A stretch of 64,000 nt of DNA, from the NCBI GenBank assembly GCA_015243575.1, contig CP042469.1:1454929-1518928 (forward strand), written 5' to 3'. A model generated the notes under the pieces. That model was not told the DNA's origin, ran no database searches, and was given only the letters and a program-made list of their open reading frames with translations. This DNA is from Clostridiales bacterium. GTDB lineage: Bacteria > Bacillota > Clostridia > Peptostreptococcales > Anaerovoracaceae. How positions within the stretch are numbered: position 1 is the stretch's first letter; each line of letters opens with the position of its first letter. Shown piece by piece: positions 9,954 to 18,225 of the stretch. Both the position numbers and the translations under genes were made by a program.

Positions 9954-10862
9954 TCAGTTTGCTCTCACAAAGATGGATCTGATTTTTTCCAGAACATCCG
10001 CCGAATAACTGACAAAGCAGAGAGGTTCTTCAAAGTATGACGTTGAAAGGCTGATATTTTCTTCCTCTGGCTCAAAACCGTCATTGCTCCAACATCCAAT
10101 CCAGAAGACAAGATCAATCTTTCCGCTCTCCAGTGCCGACAGACGAGCTGCTGCATCCATCTGCACAATTTCAAAGTTACAGCCTGTCTTCTCGGAGATT
10201 GCATTGAGGAGAGCAACATTGAAGCCCGCTGGCGTTCCGTCGGCAGCAACATAGTCCATCGGCGGCAGATCGCCGGTAACAGCTACAACGTGAGTCTCTC
10301 CGCCCTCATTCTTTACCAGTGCGTTGGAAGCAGGCTCACTGTCCGCATTGGCGATGTAGTCGGATACCAGTTGGTCAAGTGTGCCGTCTGCCTTTAAAGC
10401 TTCAATGGCTTTGTTCAGCTCTTCCATTAGTGCCGTATTATCCCCACGAGCAGCCATATGGTAATGCTGGTTTGGTCTTGAGTTATCCTTTGTCTCAATA
10501 ATCAGAGAATCATCTGCGGCAGCCAGATAGGCTGCAACACTGCCGGGCAACTGTAAAAAGTCTACTCGTCCGGTGCCAAGCTCCATCAGCATGGTATTCA
10601 GGGAATCAAATCTCTTATATTCGACCTGTTTTCTTATTTCACCGTTTCCGTTGGCCTGTGTCCAATTCTTACGAGCCGATGTTTCTATGCTGTTTTGCTC
10701 CAGCAAGCCGGCAGCCAGCTTGTCTTTCTGTTCTTCTGCACCATCGGATGCTGGAGTGCTGCCTTCCGTATCACTTCCTGTTTTGCTGCTTCCGCAGGCC
10801 GAAAACATCATACAAAGAACCATAGCGATTAGGATCAAGGTTATTATTTTTTTCATTTTCAT
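9954..10862 (-). CDS. Amino-acid-binding lipoprotein with permuted SBP_bac_3 halves
   Basis: The 302-residue protein has a lipoprotein signal with Cys23 (FSACG). The part that normally closes an SBP_bac_3 protein comes first: about residues 82-170, ending [18 protein letters not shown]. The part that normally opens it comes second: residues 189-287, with VVAVTGDLPPMDYVAADG, then AGFNVALLNAISEKTG and SALESGKIDLVFW. The whole is the size of one domain, so this looks like a circular permutation. It precedes the binding protein-permease gene in the same unit. The ligand is unknown. Confidence 0.82.
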   Translation of the reverse strand: MKMKKIITLILIAMVLCMMFSACGSSKTGSDTEGSTPASDGAEEQKDKLAAGLLEQNSIETSARKNWTQANGNGEIRKQVEYKRFDSLNTMLMELGTGRVDFLQLPGSVAAYLAAADDSLIIETKDNSRPNQHYHMAARGDNTALMEELNKAIEALKADGTLDQLVSDYIANADSEPASNALVKNEGGETHVVAVTGDLPPMDYVAADGTPAGFNVALLNAISEKTGCNFEIVQMDAAARLSALESGKIDLVFWIGCWSNDGFEPEEENISLSTSYFEEPLCFVSYSADVLEKIRSIFVRAN

Positions 10863-10999
10863 ATGTCGTTCTCCTTATTTATGGAAGCGCTGATTTATTC
10901 GACACGCGTAGGCCGTTTCATCAGCGTTTGTTTTGTAAGATATAGGTTTTTTTGGGTGGCGCAATGCGTGCTTTCAAGCTCGCCCCAGGGAAATTATGA

Positions 11000-12379
11000 T
11001 TATTTGCAGATTTCCTTGACTTTTGTCATAAATCCGCCTTTGTAAACGCTGCATAACATCATCCCCCGCTTGTAGATAGCGTCGCTGCCGTGATTTGTCG
11101 CAAGGGCGTCTGCGCGGCAGCCGCCTCCGCAAGTCAATTTATACGCACATTGGCGGCATTCCTCATTTCGTTCCGTAATATCCGAAACCTTGATTCCTAC
11201 AAGTTTACGGAATTGAGAATTGGGATCTGCATAGATTTTCGACAAGGGCATTTTCGAAAGCTTCGGCAGCATCGCTTCTACAGGAGTTGACACCCAGCCG
11301 ATACACGGTACAAGGGTACTGTCAGGGAGAATATAGGGACGGTTTCGGCACAGACCGCAGGATACACGCTGCTGGTTGAACGCATCCTCTTTATCGTTCT
11401 CCCAATAGGCAAATCCGCCGCCGCGGTGCCCCTTTACCAAACCCTCTATAAGGTTTAAATCAAAGGGATTACCGTCCGCTCTATAGCGTTTCAACAGTTC
11501 AAGATATTCGACACAGCAAACAGCCGGTGCAGACGGAACGCTGGAAACCGCCTCGCCAATGGGAAACACGAAACTGACCTTCCAGCTTGTCACGCCGATG
11601 TCTTTCATCAATTCATAAGTATCTAAAACGGTGTGAACACTATCTGTATGAAACTTGGAATTTACCAGCAGTGGATACCCTTCCCTGCGGATTTTTCGTA
11701 GGGAAGCGATGGCAGAGATCTCAGCGCCCGGCGTGCCGCGCAGATCGTCGTGTGTTCCCACCCCGTCAAGGCTGGAATCAAAGGTCCAGTACAAATCGCG
11801 TTTCTTCATATCGGCAAAAAAATCATCATTAAGCAGCGTGGCGTTCGTGTGAACGTGTGAAATATGTATATTTCGGTTTGAAAGCTCATCCACGAGCTCC
11901 CAGAAATAGGGTGACATCTGCGGTTCTCCGCCGGATAGCTCAACCTCCATCACGCCCGCCTCTTCAAACTGGGCAATTAAATCAAATAGCTGATCTTTCG
12001 TCAGGTCTTGATATTGATTTCTCCCCCCCGACATGTAGCAGTGCTTGCATCGCAGATTGCAGTCACCGGTGATGCTCCAAATCACACTATGGATATGTCC
12101 ATTGGGGTATTTTCGAAATTTTTGAAGCTCCATGATCTCTGAGGGTGATTCCGCAGCGGATATCACGCCGCCGTCCAGCATAGACCGTAGGATTTTGGCA
12201 ATTTTTTCGTCGCCATCATCGATGTCCTTACCGAACTCGGTCATACCGTCACAGCACAAAAGCACCGCAAATTCTTCCCGAGACAGCAAGCGAGGCGTCA
12301 GTGCATGAGGGCTTGTGAGGCAAAATGGCAGGCCGTCCCAGCCGCGCAGACGATATGGCTTGCAAAGCTTATAAAACAT
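11000..12379 (-). CDS. Radical SAM/SPASM peptide-modifying enzyme
   Basis: The 459-residue protein has an N-terminal region of about 90 residues resembling a PqqD-type peptide-recognition segment. A radical SAM core follows with CNLRCKHC (Cys107, 111, 114), which holds the catalytic 4Fe-4S cluster. The C-terminal SPASM region has many Cys (CGLCRNRP, then CRQCAYKLTCGGGC and a last Cys near the end). Enzymes of this type install thioether, C-C or epimerised residues in ribosomal peptides. The gene starts 12 bases after the 82-residue precursor gene, so that peptide is its likely substrate. AAGGGG precedes the ATG. Confidence 0.93.
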   Translation of the reverse strand: MFYKLCKPYRLRGWDGLPFCLTSPHALTPRLLSREEFAVLLCCDGMTEFGKDIDDGDEKIAKILRSMLDGGVISAAESPSEIMELQKFRKYPNGHIHSVIWSITGDCNLRCKHCYMSGGRNQYQDLTKDQLFDLIAQFEEAGVMEVELSGGEPQMSPYFWELVDELSNRNIHISHVHTNATLLNDDFFADMKKRDLYWTFDSSLDGVGTHDDLRGTPGAEISAIASLRKIRREGYPLLVNSKFHTDSVHTVLDTYELMKDIGVTSWKVSFVFPIGEAVSSVPSAPAVCCVEYLELLKRYRADGNPFDLNLIEGLVKGHRGGGFAYWENDKEDAFNQQRVSCGLCRNRPYILPDSTLVPCIGWVSTPVEAMLPKLSKMPLSKIYADPNSQFRKLVGIKVSDITERNEECRQCAYKLTCGGGCRADALATNHGSDAIYKRGMMLCSVYKGGFMTKVKEICK

Positions 12380-12391
12380 TACCGTTACCCC

Positions 12392-12640
12392 TTAGCCCCC
12401 GATACTCATCTCCCACGAATGTCCGCAGCGATTGCATGTGTACGTTAAGTTTATGCAGGTCAGATCCTCCGATCCGCATTTGTAACACGTCTCCTTCAGG
12501 CAATTTCCACCGCCGCTGACGATATCAAGCGCCTCGTCAGGAAGTGCGGTCTTGCCGTCGATGTAGTCCTGTGCTTCTTGTTCGGTGATCTCCTTGCCGA
12601 GCTTTTCCTTGGCAAGTGCGATTATTTTTTCTTTTGTCAT
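12392..12640 (-). CDS. Double-glycine RiPP precursor with Cys-rich core (copy A)
   Basis: I place the start at 12640 because GGAGGG lies seven bases upstream and this gives 82 residues, the same as its homologue at 32015-32263. The leader (1-45) includes LAKEKLGKEITEQEAQDY and ends LPDEALDIVSGGG, like Nif11/double-glycine leaders cleaved by C39 peptidases. The core of about 37 residues has six Cys, two pairs as CxxC (CYKC and CNRC), so it resembles a zinc ribbon. Its neighbour is a radical SAM enzyme, and exporters with a C39 domain lie 17 kb upstream in the same block. The mature product's role is unknown. Confidence 0.85.
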   Translation of the reverse strand: MTKEKIIALAKEKLGKEITEQEAQDYIDGKTALPDEALDIVSGGGNCLKETCYKCGSEDLTCINLTYTCNRCGHSWEMSIGG

Positions 12641-12718
12641 AGTCATTCCCTCCAATTATGTAATAAGTCGTTTAGATTTTTTAGCAACTCTTTATAACGT
12701 TTCAACGCGGAGCTCTTC

Positions 12719-13822
12719 TTATAGCCTCACCTTGATCTGATTGATACCATCGTGGTAAGCGAAGGACATATCTTTTGCTACATTCCTTAAAATGGTGACT
12801 CCCAGGTGCGTCTCGTCATCCTCATCGGTTGAGAATGGATCATACTTACTGCCGCTGCAGATCAGCTCCAGCAGGATGGATTTGTCCGCTTCGCTGTAAC
12901 TGATATTCACTTCCAGCTTTACTTCGGCTTCCTCTGAAACCGCACCGGAAAGCATTTCAAAAACCAATTCCTCGGCGCAAAGTTGGAGCCGATAAGCAAA
13001 TTTATCTCCGATCCCATACTTTTCTGCAAACCCCTGAATCCCTCCCTGAAGCTGCATCAGGTCGAAATCACGCCGGTCGATTTTCTGGGAGAAGTATTTC
13101 ATTTTTTGAATAAAGGCTTTGGTCTTCGGCTTTTGGGGCCGGTCGAAAATCTCTTCCGGGGTACCCTGCTCGTAAATCCCTCCTTCATCAAGGTAGAGAA
13201 TCCGTGTCCCCACCTCCCTGGCAAAGGCCATCTCGTGGGTTACAATCAGCATGGTCATACCGCGCTTGGCCAGCATTCGCATCGTAGCAAGTACCTCGCC
13301 CACCATGGTTGGGTCCAGCGCACTGGTGGGTTCGTCAAAGAGCATAATCTTCGGCTCCATGGCAAGGCACCTGGCAATAGCGATCCTCTGTTTTTGACCG
13401 CCGGAGAGAACCCCCGGCATTGCGTGCTTTCGGCTCTCCAAACTTACCATCTTCAACAGCTCTGCGGCTTTTTCTTCTGCCTCAGCCCTGGACATCCCCC
13501 GCAAGCGGGTGGGAGCCAGCGTCAGATTGTCCAGTACATCCATGTGCTGGAATAGATGAAATCCCTGATAGACCATGCCCATTTTCTGTCTGATGCGGTT
13601 CACATCGGCGCCCCGGGCGGTTATTTCATCTCCATCAATGAGGATGCGTCCTGCATCCGGCTTTTCAAGCAGATCAAGGGAGCGCAGAAGCACACTTTTG
13701 CCGCACCCAGAGCCGCCGATGATAACAATGCGTTCTCCTTCCTCAACCGTAAGCGAGACATCCCTCAAAACTTCAAGCGAACCGAAGGATTTGAAAAGGT
13801 GCTCCACTTGAATGATACTCAT
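12719..13822 (-). CDS. Second amino-acid ABC ATPase fused to a degenerate RsbW-like HATPase domain
   Basis: Residues 1-245 form a GlnQ-like ATPase (Walker A GGSGCGKSV, LSGGQ, Walker [13 protein letters not shown]). Residues 250-367 repeat the HATPase-like pattern seen in the ATPase at 6515. The N-box-like helix reads AEELVFE, so the expected Asn is Glu; the G1-like stretch is CSGSKYDPF, so the expected Asp is Cys; THLGVTILRNV stands where the G2 box and following helix should be; the end is NQIKVRL. ATP binding by this tail is therefore doubtful while the ABC half looks active. It overlaps the permease gene by four bases. Confidence 0.88.
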   Translation of the reverse strand: MSIIQVEHLFKSFGSLEVLRDVSLTVEEGERIVIIGGSGCGKSVLLRSLDLLEKPDAGRILIDGDEITARGADVNRIRQKMGMVYQGFHLFQHMDVLDNLTLAPTRLRGMSRAEAEEKAAELLKMVSLESRKHAMPGVLSGGQKQRIAIARCLAMEPKIMLFDEPTSALDPTMVGEVLATMRMLAKRGMTMLIVTHEMAFAREVGTRILYLDEGGIYEQGTPEEIFDRPQKPKTKAFIQKMKYFSQKIDRRDFDLMQLQGGIQGFAEKYGIGDKFAYRLQLCAEELVFEMLSGAVSEEAEVKLEVNISYSEADKSILLELICSGSKYDPFSTDEDDETHLGVTILRNVAKDMSFAYHDGINQIKVRL

Positions 13823-14505
13823 CGCGATCTCCTCCCTTCGGCTCTTTTCTCAGAAATCCTTTCTGCCAGAGCAAAGATTCCGTAACAAAGATAGGCAAGT
13901 GCTAAATACAGAAGCATCCCCACCAGAATCATGAACAGCGGCTGCATCGTACGGCTGCCGATGTTGTTGATAACACGGGTCAGATCAGTAATGGTCACAT
14001 AGCCAACCACACTGGTCCATTGGATCAGATTTACCAGTGCGGATTGATAGGTGGGCTTTGCAATGGTTACAGCCTGTGGCAGAGAAATGATCAGAAAAGC
14101 CTGCCAACCGGAAAACCCCAGCGTCCTGGCTGCCTCAGCCTGCATCTTGTCGGTAGCGGTCAGTGCAGCCCGAAAACACTCTGCCGTGTGGGCAGAGACA
14201 TTCAGAGAAAAGGCCGCAACCGCAATAAGAGGCGCTGACAGCTCGCTTCTGGCAAAGATTACGTAGTACATCAGCATCAACAGCAGCAGTACCGGGCTGC
14301 CCCTCAGAACGGCGATATATAGCGCCGCAGCACTCCTTAGCAGCCTGTTTTTACACATTCTTGCAGCGCATATCAAGGCCCCAAGCGCCGTACCCATTAG
14401 GATGGACAGCAGCGAAATCTCCACGGTAACCCACAGGCCTTTCCAAAGAGTGAGATAGGAGCCGCCGGCAATCAGTGTTTTATAAAAAATGTCATAAAAG
14501 GACAT
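13819..14505 (-). CDS. Amino-acid ABC transporter permease
   Basis: I choose the ATG at 14505 (228 residues) because AAAGGGGG lies just before it; an earlier in-frame start would overlap that site. It has about five membrane segments and the EAA-loop region AEAARTLGFSGWQAFLIISL of the His/Glu/Gln permease family. It sits between its ATPase (four-base overlap) and two permuted binding lipoproteins, forming the second amino-acid uptake system of the block. Confidence 0.92.
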   Translation of the reverse strand: MSFYDIFYKTLIAGGSYLTLWKGLWVTVEISLLSILMGTALGALICAARMCKNRLLRSAAALYIAVLRGSPVLLLLMLMYYVIFARSELSAPLIAVAAFSLNVSAHTAECFRAALTATDKMQAEAARTLGFSGWQAFLIISLPQAVTIAKPTYQSALVNLIQWTSVVGYVTITDLTRVINNIGSRTMQPLFMILVGMLLYLALAYLCYGIFALAERISEKRAEGRRSR

Positions 14506-14539
14506 GGGATCACCCCCTTTCATAGTATTAGAACTACCC

Positions 14540-15457
14540 TTATTCTCCGCCCTTTTTCAGCAGTCCAAAGCGGCTCAGAATATCTTCATACGGGTAATCC
14601 TTAATAATGGCAGCGCCGTAGGATTTGTGGTAGGGTTGGGTTATAGACACACCCTTGCCATTTGCGTCCTCAGCAGAATCATCAACCATCATCCAGAATA
14701 CCACGTCAATTTTTTTGCTTACAAGTGCTGTAAGGCGGGCGTCCACTTCTACCGTAGTCAGTTCAATATTCATACCCAGCCGCTCTCCCAGCGCATTTGC
14801 AAAGGCTACATTGAACCCTGCCGGGATACCGTCTGCGGAAACATAATCGAATGGCGGCAGGCTGCCTGTCAGGCCGATACGAACCGTTGGAGCGCCTTCT
14901 ATTTTTACAGGAGCTGCGGCTTTCTCTGAAAGTCCCTCTGCGGAATAAATGTATTGATCTTCCAGTGCAGAAAGCGTACCGTCCTCACGCAGCGAGGAAA
15001 TAGCACTGTCCAGCTTCTCTCCCAACACAGAATCCTCTTCCCGCGCCGCCATTGCGTAGGAATAGATAACACTGGCGTCTACTACCACCGTCAAATCAGT
15101 GTTCTCCCCCTGCATGTATTTCGCGGTATCATAGGGCAAATATGCCCAATCGATTTTGCCTCCGTTCAGCGCAAGCTGCAACTCGGAAAGAGAGGGATAG
15201 CTTTGGCGGGTATACTCCCCGAAGGAAAGCGAAGGATAGGGAGGTTCCATGCAAAAGGACATCCGTTGTTCTTTTTCAAAATCCAGCATCGACAGATACC
15301 CCTGCACGGGAACGGTTTGCTCCTGGCCCTGATCGTTGTTTGGTGATTGCACAGCCGCTGCCTTCCCTCCGCAGCCGGCAAACGTCAACAGCATAACTAC
15401 TGCAAGAAATAAGACCATTCCTGTTCTTGTCTTTGTTTTGTTTGTTCCTTCTCTCAT
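14540..15457 (-). CDS. Amino-acid-binding lipoprotein, permuted halves (second system, copy 1)
   Basis: The 305-residue protein has a lipoprotein Cys29 (TFAGCG). As in the gene at 9954, the closing half of SBP_bac_3 comes first (about 85-170, ending LREDGTLSALEDQYIY). The opening half comes second (190-288, VRIGLTGSLPPFDYVSADG, then AGFNVAFANALGERLG and VSKKIDVVFW). AAGGAG precedes the ATG. It is closely related to the next gene upstream and is probably a tandem duplicate. Confidence 0.83.
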   Translation of the reverse strand: MREGTNKTKTRTGMVLFLAVVMLLTFAGCGGKAAAVQSPNNDQGQEQTVPVQGYLSMLDFEKEQRMSFCMEPPYPSLSFGEYTRQSYPSLSELQLALNGGKIDWAYLPYDTAKYMQGENTDLTVVVDASVIYSYAMAAREEDSVLGEKLDSAISSLREDGTLSALEDQYIYSAEGLSEKAAAPVKIEGAPTVRIGLTGSLPPFDYVSADGIPAGFNVAFANALGERLGMNIELTTVEVDARLTALVSKKIDVVFWMMVDDSAEDANGKGVSITQPYHKSYGAAIIKDYPYEDILSRFGLLKKGGE

Positions 15458-15490
15458 TTTGATCTCCTTACTGTTTTCATTAATTTTCCG

Positions 15491-15588
15491 ATTTCGTTTT
15501 CTTTACTGTTTTATTGTTTTTCTCCTTTTGTTTTCCTCATGGGTTTTGTTGTTTTTCGCATTTCGTTTTCCTTACAGTTTTATTGTTT
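15491..15588. repeat. Pair of ~29-bp direct repeats between two binding-protein genes
   Basis: The stretch atttcgttttctttactg onward at 15491 recurs at 15560 with two substitutions over about 29 bp. The second copy covers the end of the upstream binding-protein gene. This is what a tandem gene duplication with a decayed joint would leave. Confidence 0.6.
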
Positions 15589-16462
15589 CATCCGTTTCCT
15601 TGACGAGAAGCCCGTATCGCTGCGCGATGTCCTCCCAGGAATAATGCAAAGTTAACGCAGCGCCAAAATCACGGAAATAGGATTGGGTGACACAAACGCC
15701 ATCAAAGGCTTCTGCTTCACCTCCAAAGCTCTGCTGCCAGAATAGTACATCCACCATACCGCTTGAAAGTGCCGTCAGCCGCGCCTCTGCGGTAACGCTT
15801 ACCAGCTGGATATTGACCCCAAGCCTTTCCCCTATAGCGGCGCATAGCGCTACATTGAATCCTTCCGGGTTACCGTCAGAGGCAATATAATCCATTGGAG
15901 GAAAATCACCGGTGACACCGATTTTAATGGTTTTGGTTCCGGAATCGTCGGGCATTTTGATCACGCCGACAGAGCGCTCTCCCCCGCTATACAGATATTG
16001 CTTCGTCAAGGTGTCAAGAGAACCGTCAGTTCGCATTTCACCGATGGCACCGTCAATCTCCTGACAGAGTTTCGCATCTGTATCTCTGGTGAGCATTGAA
16101 TAATAATAGAGGAGCGAAGCATCCACCATCAATGTCATCTCCGTATTCCGGTATTGTATGTACCTGGCAGTCTGATAGGGGACATACATCCAGTCCGCTT
16201 TCCCCGAATTGACTGCCAACAACATTTCAGACAGGGATAAGTACTCCACTTCATTAACCTCTCCCATTTTCAGGGAATGGTACAGGGAGGTGTCATACAA
16301 CGAGTCGCAACTTTCTTGTTCTGCCGCATTTCCGCAAAGAGATGCTTCCGTGGGAATGTTACCCTTTAGCCCCTGTACGGGAGCCTGCGTTGGCGGACTG
16401 TTGCAGGCTGTCAAAGTCGAGAGCAGCGATAGGGCGATCACACATAGTAAGAATCGTTTCAT
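15572..16462 (-). CDS. Amino-acid-binding lipoprotein, permuted halves (second system, copy 2)
   Basis: The 296-residue protein has lipoprotein Cys20 (LTACN). The order is again closing half first (ending MRTDGSLDTLTKQYLY) and opening half second (IKIGVTGDFPPMDYIASDG, then EGFNVALCAAIGERLG and LSSGMVDVLFW). AGGAGG lies before the ATG. Two similar but not identical binding proteins feeding one permease suggest different ligands or affinities. Confidence 0.83.
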   Translation of the reverse strand: MKRFLLCVIALSLLSTLTACNSPPTQAPVQGLKGNIPTEASLCGNAAEQESCDSLYDTSLYHSLKMGEVNEVEYLSLSEMLLAVNSGKADWMYVPYQTARYIQYRNTEMTLMVDASLLYYYSMLTRDTDAKLCQEIDGAIGEMRTDGSLDTLTKQYLYSGGERSVGVIKMPDDSGTKTIKIGVTGDFPPMDYIASDGNPEGFNVALCAAIGERLGVNIQLVSVTAEARLTALSSGMVDVLFWQQSFGGEAEAFDGVCVTQSYFRDFGAALTLHYSWEDIAQRYGLLVKETDETIKL

Positions 16463-16543
16463 AATAAACTCCTCCTGCGTTTACTGGGTAGGTAGTACAG
16501 TGTTACATGAATCATTTTTTTGGCGGGCAGTACCGCTATATGT

Positions 16544-17413
16544 TCATTTTTTAGGCAGACAATACAATGTTTCATGGTTCTGTACCGGGTCAGATTCTTC
16601 AGGAACCAGCGTTTTTCCCAGATTGTCTAAGTAGAGAGCATATCCGTCGTCACAAACCCAGGTAAAGGCTTCCCCCTTGGGAATTTCCGCAGTCCGTGTA
16701 CTGCCATCCTCCATCTGAACGGTCACGGTACATTTTTCTGCATCCAGATAGCCCTGTACTGCATCCGTGTGCTGCAGCTCCTGATCGTAGAGCATCACGC
16801 CGGAGGCGATCTTCGATTCCGAGCCGTCGGGACGGAGAAGGCTGAAATCAATGGACAGAACACGGAAATCATCTGCAGCAAAGACAGTCGTTGTCACCAT
16901 CTTGTCCTTGGTGGTCGCCGGCCACGACTCTGAAAGTTGATCTGCGTAGTCCTGGCTGATATCAGCCTGTGTTTCACAGACCAGATTGCCGTTGGTGTCC
17001 GTTGTTTGGGATGTAAACTCGCTGCCTTTCACCATGAACAGATAGTCGCTGACATAGAGATCTTTCCTGGCGGAGACAGTAAACGTAGATTTTCCCTTTT
17101 CCCGGGAGAAATCGAGAAAATCTGTTCGATAAGCGGTATAGCCGGAATCATCTTCTGTAACGCAATAATTTCCGTCATTGTCCTTATAGTAGGTCAAATG
17201 CATCGTATTTCCGCCAACATAGTCCAGCTGGGCGTAGGTGACAGTCTTGTAATGCTCCAGCAGGTATGCCGCAGTATTGACCTCGGCTCCCTTTTCCATG
17301 GTCAGTACCTTCACCTCAGATACCGCAGGTACTGTCTCATCACGGCAACCGGAGAACAGACCCATTACCAGCGCAATGGTCAAAACCAAAACTTGTAATC
17401 CTCTATGATTCAT
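16544..17413 (-). CDS. Lipoprotein of unknown function
   Basis: The 289-residue protein has a clear lipoprotein signal (GLFSGCR, Cys23) and AGGAGG before the ATG. The rest is rich in beta-strand-like, polar sequence with no membrane segment and no motif I recognise. It lies in the same direction between the binding proteins and the acyltransferase gene, so it is probably an extracellular accessory protein of this block. The function is unknown. Confidence 0.7.
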   Translation of the reverse strand: MNHRGLQVLVLTIALVMGLFSGCRDETVPAVSEVKVLTMEKGAEVNTAAYLLEHYKTVTYAQLDYVGGNTMHLTYYKDNDGNYCVTEDDSGYTAYRTDFLDFSREKGKSTFTVSARKDLYVSDYLFMVKGSEFTSQTTDTNGNLVCETQADISQDYADQLSESWPATTKDKMVTTTVFAADDFRVLSIDFSLLRPDGSESKIASGVMLYDQELQHTDAVQGYLDAEKCTVTVQMEDGSTRTAEIPKGEAFTWVCDDGYALYLDNLGKTLVPEESDPVQNHETLYCLPKK

Positions 17414-17479
17414 AATATTTCCTCCTATTGGTTCTGGATGGGTTTCATTGTACTTTCTCCTGCTGATCCTGAATGGGTA

Positions 17480-18127
17480 TCAGGATATCTTCTCCTGATA
17501 CCCCTGGATGAAATTTTCGATCCCCTCCATCAGCAGATGTACGTGGTAGCCGTCCAGGAGCCGATGATTTAACTGTACGTTAAAAGGGATCGTCACCTTA
17601 CCATCCTTCCATTCGAACTTCCCCCAGGCAATCCGGGGGGCTGAGTCGTTAGGATTGCAGTCTGCCGCGTGACTCATGGAAGTGAACGAAAACCAGGGGG
17701 TGCAGGAGATATAGACGAAATCATCCCTGACGCTGGATTCCGATGTGGAGAAATGGCTCGTCATCTCCCTTTCGGCTTTGGAAGCAGCAGCGCAAAAGGA
17801 AGAGAGATCCATACCGGGGGTTATCTCTATATCTATGATCTTTAAGAGATGGGTCGTTTCGTCAAACGTGACGAAGCTGGGGTGAAGCCGGTCTACGATG
17901 ACCACACCATCATTGCGAATCTTATATCGAAAGTCTTCAATACCACTCATTACATTGGTGACGATATAAGTCATCGCGTAGTAAAAGGACAGCCCATCCT
18001 CCTTGACCCTTTTATAGAGATTGGTCACATCCAGGGGCAAAGTGATGTTGTAAAATGGGAATGTTCGGCGGGAAAAGAACTGAAAATGCTCTTTTCTGGA
18101 CCAATGTTCGATATCAATATACTTCAT
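17480..18127 (-). CDS. Chloramphenicol acetyltransferase-like acyltransferase
   Basis: The start is placed at 18127, giving 215 residues, the normal size of class A CAT proteins, with CAGGAG nine bases before. The C-terminal part has LNHRLLDGYHVHLL, matching the catalytic HxxxDG region; the Asp and His needed for acyl-CoA-dependent transfer are present. The N-terminus (KYIDIEHWSRKEHF) also matches the family. In this setting it may acylate a peptide or metabolite rather than chloramphenicol, but the sequence does not decide this. Confidence 0.8.
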   Translation of the reverse strand: MKYIDIEHWSRKEHFQFFSRRTFPFYNITLPLDVTNLYKRVKEDGLSFYYAMTYIVTNVMSGIEDFRYKIRNDGVVIVDRLHPSFVTFDETTHLLKIIDIEITPGMDLSSFCAAASKAEREMTSHFSTSESSVRDDFVYISCTPWFSFTSMSHAADCNPNDSAPRIAWGKFEWKDGKVTIPFNVQLNHRLLDGYHVHLLMEGIENFIQGYQEKIS

Positions 18128-18225
18128 GTAGTTGTTCTCCTGCGATTGTTCTTCTGTGGTTATTCTCCCGTGATAGCTGGTTGTTTTCGCCATGCAACTT
18201 GACGGTAGCTTCTTTCCTGTTTCGC

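Noticed and set aside
17480..18127. Chloramphenicol resistance gene
   Set aside because: CAT fold and catalytic His are present, but the setting is a peptide and transporter locus, and many CAT-like proteins do not act on chloramphenicol.
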